Positions 8,026-9,743 of a stretch of DNA of 9,743 nucleotides are shown piece by piece; position 1 is the first letter of the stretch; each line of letters opens with the position of its first letter. The DNA is taken from the NCBI GenBank assembly GCA_002473165.1, contig DKSD01000074.1, positions 1-9,743 on the forward strand. Direction: 5' to 3'. The position numbers were made by a program, and so were the translations under genes. The stretch comes from Succinatimonas sp. UBA7265 (GTDB lineage: Bacteria > Pseudomonadota > Gammaproteobacteria > Enterobacterales > Succinivibrionaceae). The notes under the pieces were generated by a model, which saw only the letters and a list, made by a program, of their open reading frames with translations, was not told the origin of the DNA and did not search any database.

Positions 8026-8406
8026 TTATTGTTTGATCGGAATATTACGCGCTCTCGCAAAAGCAAGAGTCTGCTCTACAGACCAGCAAGCTTCCTTGGC
8101 AACTTCTACAACGCTTTTTGTTTCCAGCAATTTCTCCACCAGGTAGTTTTTTATCTCTTTCAGTTTTTCGAAACGTGCTAATCTGGCTTCGCGTTCAGCT
8201 TTGGTTTCTCTTTTAGCCATCTCGATTTTTGCCTCCTGCTCGGAGTTGTACTCAAGCCGGTCCAAACGGTAGTTGTGATATAAACTCGAACACTCTTTGT
8301 CACTGAAGAATTCATCAAGCGCCTCAAAGACGTCCTTAGCCTCCTTGAGCCGGAATTCACGGTCTTTGTTCAGCCATTCTCTAAGATCTTGGGCAAATTT
8401 ATTCAT
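8026..8406 (-). CDS. Stand-alone C-terminal domain of Rpn-type protein, divergent copy
   Basis: The 126-residue product has no nuclease domain. It aligns with the C-terminal part of the Rpn-type nuclease ending at 8913. LDEFFSDK (30-37), YRLDRLEYN (46-54) and the end EQTLAFARARNIPIKQ (111-126) match ADEFLRDK, RQMEILDYN and EQILAFAQGHNLPVKQ there. The glycine tetrad repeats are replaced by a charged, coiled-coil-like helix (about 58-95, Lys/Glu/Arg rich). It begins where the internal start of the full gene lies: an ATG at 8406 with GAG 5 bases upstream (a GTG at 8412 is also possible), after an in-frame stop further upstream. Base composition is more AT-rich than the neighbours, which suggests a separate origin. 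By analogy with RpnS it could be a dimerising antitoxin-like protein; equally it could be a decaying remnant. There is no clear terminator after it. Confidence 0.6.
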   Translation of the reverse strand: MNKFAQDLREWLNKDREFRLKEAKDVFEALDEFFSDKECSSLYHNYRLDRLEYNSEQEAKIEMAKRETKAEREARLARFEKLKEIKNYLVEKLLETKSVVEVAKEACWSVEQTLAFARARNIPIKQ

Positions 8407-8486
8407 AGTCACTCGGATGTATAAGTTTTTGAGAAATGTTGTTTCTGAAGCTGGATGAGTGCTTCCGTCTCAAGCTTCGGTTCGCT

Positions 8487-8760
8487 TTACTGCTTTACCG
8501 GAAGGCTGTGCTCCCGGGCGAAAGCCAGGATTTGTTCGGCAGGCCAGCCAGACGCTTTGGATATTGAACTGATGTCAAATCCCATATTGAGCATGTTGGT
8601 TACGACTTCGCTTTTGCTTTCAGCTATACCCTCAGCTCGGCCTTCTTTTCTACCCTCAGCTCGGCCTTCAGCCCTGCCTTTCGCTTCACCTTCTTCTTTG
8701 GCTGCCGCGATGCCGGTGTTGTAGTCGAGGATCTCCATCTGACGGTTGAGGCTGCTCAGC
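8487..8760 (-). repeat. Direct repeat of the 3' end of the Rpn gene (copy B)
   Basis: This segment aligns without gaps to 8913-9186. I counted 25 mismatches in 274 positions, about 91% identity. It includes both stop codons and the tetrad-repeat region. The spacing of 426 bases reflects a tandem duplication of the C-terminal coding region. Confidence 0.85.
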
Positions 8761-8852
8761 CGCTGAGAAAGAACTCGCAGATATTTTTCCTTGGCATTGG
8801 CGGGATCCGCCGCTGCCGGATCTTCTCTTTCCGGGTCACTGTGGCTGCTCAT
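8487..8852 (-). CDS. Stand-alone C-terminal domain of Rpn-type protein, near-identical copy
   Basis: The 121-residue product equals the C-terminal domain of the adjacent Rpn-type nuclease without the catalytic part. Its last 83 residues differ from that gene's by 7 substitutions; the first 38 (containing DPEREDPAAADPANAK) match DQERKDLAAADPAFAK there but differ by short insertions or deletions. Seven tetrads of the G-R-A-E type occupy residues 55-82. The ATG at 8852 has GGAG 6 bases upstream; an adjoining TTG at 8855 is less likely. The 60-base gap to the nuclease stop codon is too short to hide nuclease remnants. Proposed role, by inference from the RpnS antitoxins: a free C-terminal protein able to hetero-dimerise with the neighbouring nuclease. 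A non-functional duplication is the alternative. Confidence 0.7.
   Translation of the reverse strand: MSSHSDPEREDPAAADPANAKEKYLRVLSQRLSSLNRQMEILDYNTGIAAAKEEGEAKGRAEGRAEGRKEGRAEGIAESKSEVVTNMLNMGFDISSISKASGWPAEQILAFAREHSLPVKQ
8607..8690 (-). repeat. Seven 12-base repeats coding Gly-tetrads (copy B)
   Basis: Seven in-frame units read GEAK, GRAE, GRAE, GRKE, GRAE, GIAE, SKSE. The unit number is the same as in the full gene; the last unit begins with Ser instead of Gly. Four-residue repeats of varying number are known in the C-terminal helix of Rpn proteins. Confidence 0.8.
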
Positions 8853-8860
8853 CAATCGCT

Positions 8861-8906
8861 CCTTAGCAGGTAACAGAACAGGAGACGATTGCGCCTCCTG
8901 CTTAGG
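8861..8906 (-). promoter_or_regulatory. Hairpins between Rpn gene and its C-terminal copy
   Basis: In the gap between the two genes the minus strand can fold as CAGGAGGCG / CGTCTCCTG (8879-8900, 9 pairs with one G-U, loop CAAT). A competing pairing is CCTAAGCAGG (8897-8906) with CCTGCTAAGG (8861-8870), 9 of 10 pairs; this one includes the first bases of the AAGGAG that precedes the downstream ATG. The two share CAGG and so exclude each other. No U-run follows, so it is not a plain terminator. A translational switch is an inference. Confidence 0.4.
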
Positions 8907-8912
8907 TTCACC

Positions 8913-9186
8913 TTACTGCTTTACCGGAAGATTATGCCCCTGGGCAAAGGCCAGGATTTGTTCGGCAGGCCAGCCAGTTGCTTTGGATATTGAACTGATG
9001 TCGAATCCCATATTGAGCAGATTGGTTACGACTTCGCTTTTGCCTTCAGCTATACCTTCAGCTCGGCCTTCTTTTCTACCCTCAGCTCGGCCTTCAGCCC
9101 TGCCTTTCGCTTCCCCTTCTTCCTTGGCGGCCGCGATGTTGGTGTTGTAGTCGAGGATCTCCATCTGGCGGCTGACATAGCTCAGC
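8913..9186 (-). repeat. Direct repeat of the 3' end of the Rpn gene (copy A)
   Basis: Gap-free partner of 8487-8760, at about 91% identity. Upstream of 9186 similarity continues only in patches, with small insertions or deletions relative to the stand-alone copy. Confidence 0.85.
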
Positions 9187-9305
9187 GCCTGGGATTTGTC
9201 GCGCAGAAACTCGTCGGCGGCGGCAAACGCCTTGGCAAAGGCGGGATCCGCCGCTGCCAGATCTTTTCTTTCCTGATCGTTCAGTTTTCCTGCCAGATAT
9301 GACAT
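8913..9305 (-). CDS. Possible internal RpnS-like product of the Rpn gene
   Basis: Within the Rpn frame an ATG at 9305 (MSYLAGKLND) has GGAG 6 bases upstream and would yield a 130-residue C-terminal protein with the tetrad repeats and the helix-turn-helix-like end but no nuclease residues. The sequence GGAGCGATGGATG matches GGAGCGATTGATG at the start of the free-standing copy at 8852. In characterised Rpn systems the C-terminal domain is translated separately and inhibits the full-length toxin. That this happens here is inference from position and sequence alone. Confidence 0.42.
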   Translation of the reverse strand: MSYLAGKLNDQERKDLAAADPAFAKAFAAADEFLRDKSQALSYVSRQMEILDYNTNIAAAKEEGEAKGRAEGRAEGRKEGRAEGIAEGKSEVVTNLLNMGFDISSISKATGWPAEQILAFAQGHNLPVKQ

Positions 9306-9743
9306 CCATCGCTCCATCCTGCTTTGCTTGGCAACAGGTTTTCCGGGCTGTCTGCGGTATTTGGGGATCTCGATGAAGTGCAGCCTGAGATCATCGAAGA
9401 ACTCTTCCTCTCTGTCATCCTGATTATATATGCGGTAGACGCTGTGCGGCGCTTCATGGGGCAGGAGATTGAAATCGAGGATGTTGACGGTTATGGCCGG
9501 GTTGAGCGCGCGGTAATCGTCCCCCGCTTCGAGGCTGCACGTGTAAAGCCTGGCCCAGTAATAGAGCGTGCGCTGCTGCATGTTCTCTTTGTTGACCAGC
9601 TGGACCTCGATGTCGACGTTCTCCCCTGTGTCCAGGGTGCAGGCGACATCAAAGCGCGTGAGTTTGCCCCCGATCCTGTCCGGAGTCTTTTCGATGTTGA
9701 TGAACGTCAGATCCTTTACTGCGCTGATGCCAGATTTGGCCAG
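8913..9743 (-). CDS. Rpn family PD-(D/E)XK nuclease / putative transposase, 5' end outside window
   Basis: The frame is open to the window edge; 276 residues are visible. The nuclease core is recognisable: FDV with Asp32, ten residues on VDIEVQ with Glu46 and Gln48 (the E-x-Q form of PD-(D/E)XK seen in this family), then QQRTLYYWARLYTCSLEAGDDY (56-77), NPAITVNILDFNLLP (81-95) and LRLHFIEIPKY (119-129). Next come a helical segment (about 147-210), seven Gly tetrads (about 210-237) and a helix-turn-helix-like end, ISSISKATGWPAEQILAFA. Proteins of this family (Rpn, TIGR01784) are DNA endonucleases; in E. coli they can act as toxic anti-phage effectors restrained by a separately translated C-terminal domain. 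An in-frame ATG at 9305 with GGAG 6 bases upstream could serve that here. Two C-terminal copies follow on the same strand. Family assignment is strong; function in this organism is inferred. Confidence 0.88.
   Translation of the reverse strand: MAKSGISAVKDLTFINIEKTPDRIGGKLTRFDVACTLDTGENVDIEVQLVNKENMQQRTLYYWARLYTCSLEAGDDYRALNPAITVNILDFNLLPHEAPHSVYRIYNQDDREEEFFDDLRLHFIEIPKYRRQPGKPVAKQSRMERWMSYLAGKLNDQERKDLAAADPAFAKAFAAADEFLRDKSQALSYVSRQMEILDYNTNIAAAKEEGEAKGRAEGRAEGRKEGRAEGIAEGKSEVVTNLLNMGFDISSISKATGWPAEQILAFAQGHNLPVKQ
9033..9116 (-). repeat. Seven 12-base repeats coding Gly-tetrads (copy A)
   Basis: Seven in-frame units read GEAK, GRAE, GRAE, GRKE, GRAE, GIAE, GKSE. They form a regularly spaced glycine and charged helix in the C-terminal part of the Rpn protein. 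Such short tandem units can gain or lose copies by slippage without shifting the frame. Confidence 0.8.

Noticed and set aside
9033..9116. CRISPR-like regular repeats
   Set aside because: The units are 12 bases, contiguous, without spacers, and in frame; they encode protein tetrads.
8026..9743. Insertion sequence with terminal inverted repeats
   Set aside because: The nuclease family is often named putative transposase, but I see no terminal inverted repeats or target duplication at the visible end; the other end lies off the window.

Overview
The window looks like a gammaproteobacterial chromosome segment. It has high GC, a minCDE operon divergent from a ycgL-type gene as in Escherichia coli, a prfA-prmC pair, an RlmI protein of the same length as the E. 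coli enzyme and a YcbL-type hydrolase. A lineage such as Succinivibrionaceae is possible, given the Rpn/PD-(D/E)XK genes with glycine-rich tetrad repeats, but that is a guess from family knowledge.

Layout. Positions 1-375 (+) hold the C-terminal part of RNase HI. After a 240-base gap with a TATAAT box come prfA (616-1710) and prmC (1710-2543), overlapping by one base. A strong bidirectional terminator (2557-2580) separates them from the convergent min operon, which reads minC, minD, minE on the minus strand (4842 down to 2593). A ycgL-type gene (4973-5299, +) diverges from minC and ends in a hairpin shared with a convergent minus-strand cluster. That cluster is rlmI (7861-6671), a YcbL-like metallo-beta-lactamase protein (6671-6018) and a TMEM175-type membrane protein (5958-5350). 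Positions 7862-8025 show no gene that I can support.

The last 1.7 kb (8026-9743, -) is accessory. A PD-(D/E)XK Rpn-type nuclease, cut at its 5' end by the window edge, is followed by two free-standing ORFs homologous only to its C-terminal domain. The nearer one is about 91% identical in DNA to the nuclease gene's 3' end. It starts at an ATG whose Shine-Dalgarno context (GGAG, 6 bases, ATG) matches an in-frame internal ATG in the full gene. This recalls the RpnL/RpnS gene-within-gene toxin-antitoxin organisation, with two extra orphan RpnS-like copies, and is the most interesting part of the window.

How the genes work together. RF1 and PrmC form one pathway: release-factor synthesis and methylation of its GGQ glutamine. 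MinC, MinD and MinE form the division-site selection system. MinD carries an unusual 74-residue Lys/Glu/Ala-rich N-terminal extension and MinC has a long Val/Pro-rich linker. The other core genes are housekeeping or of uncertain role.
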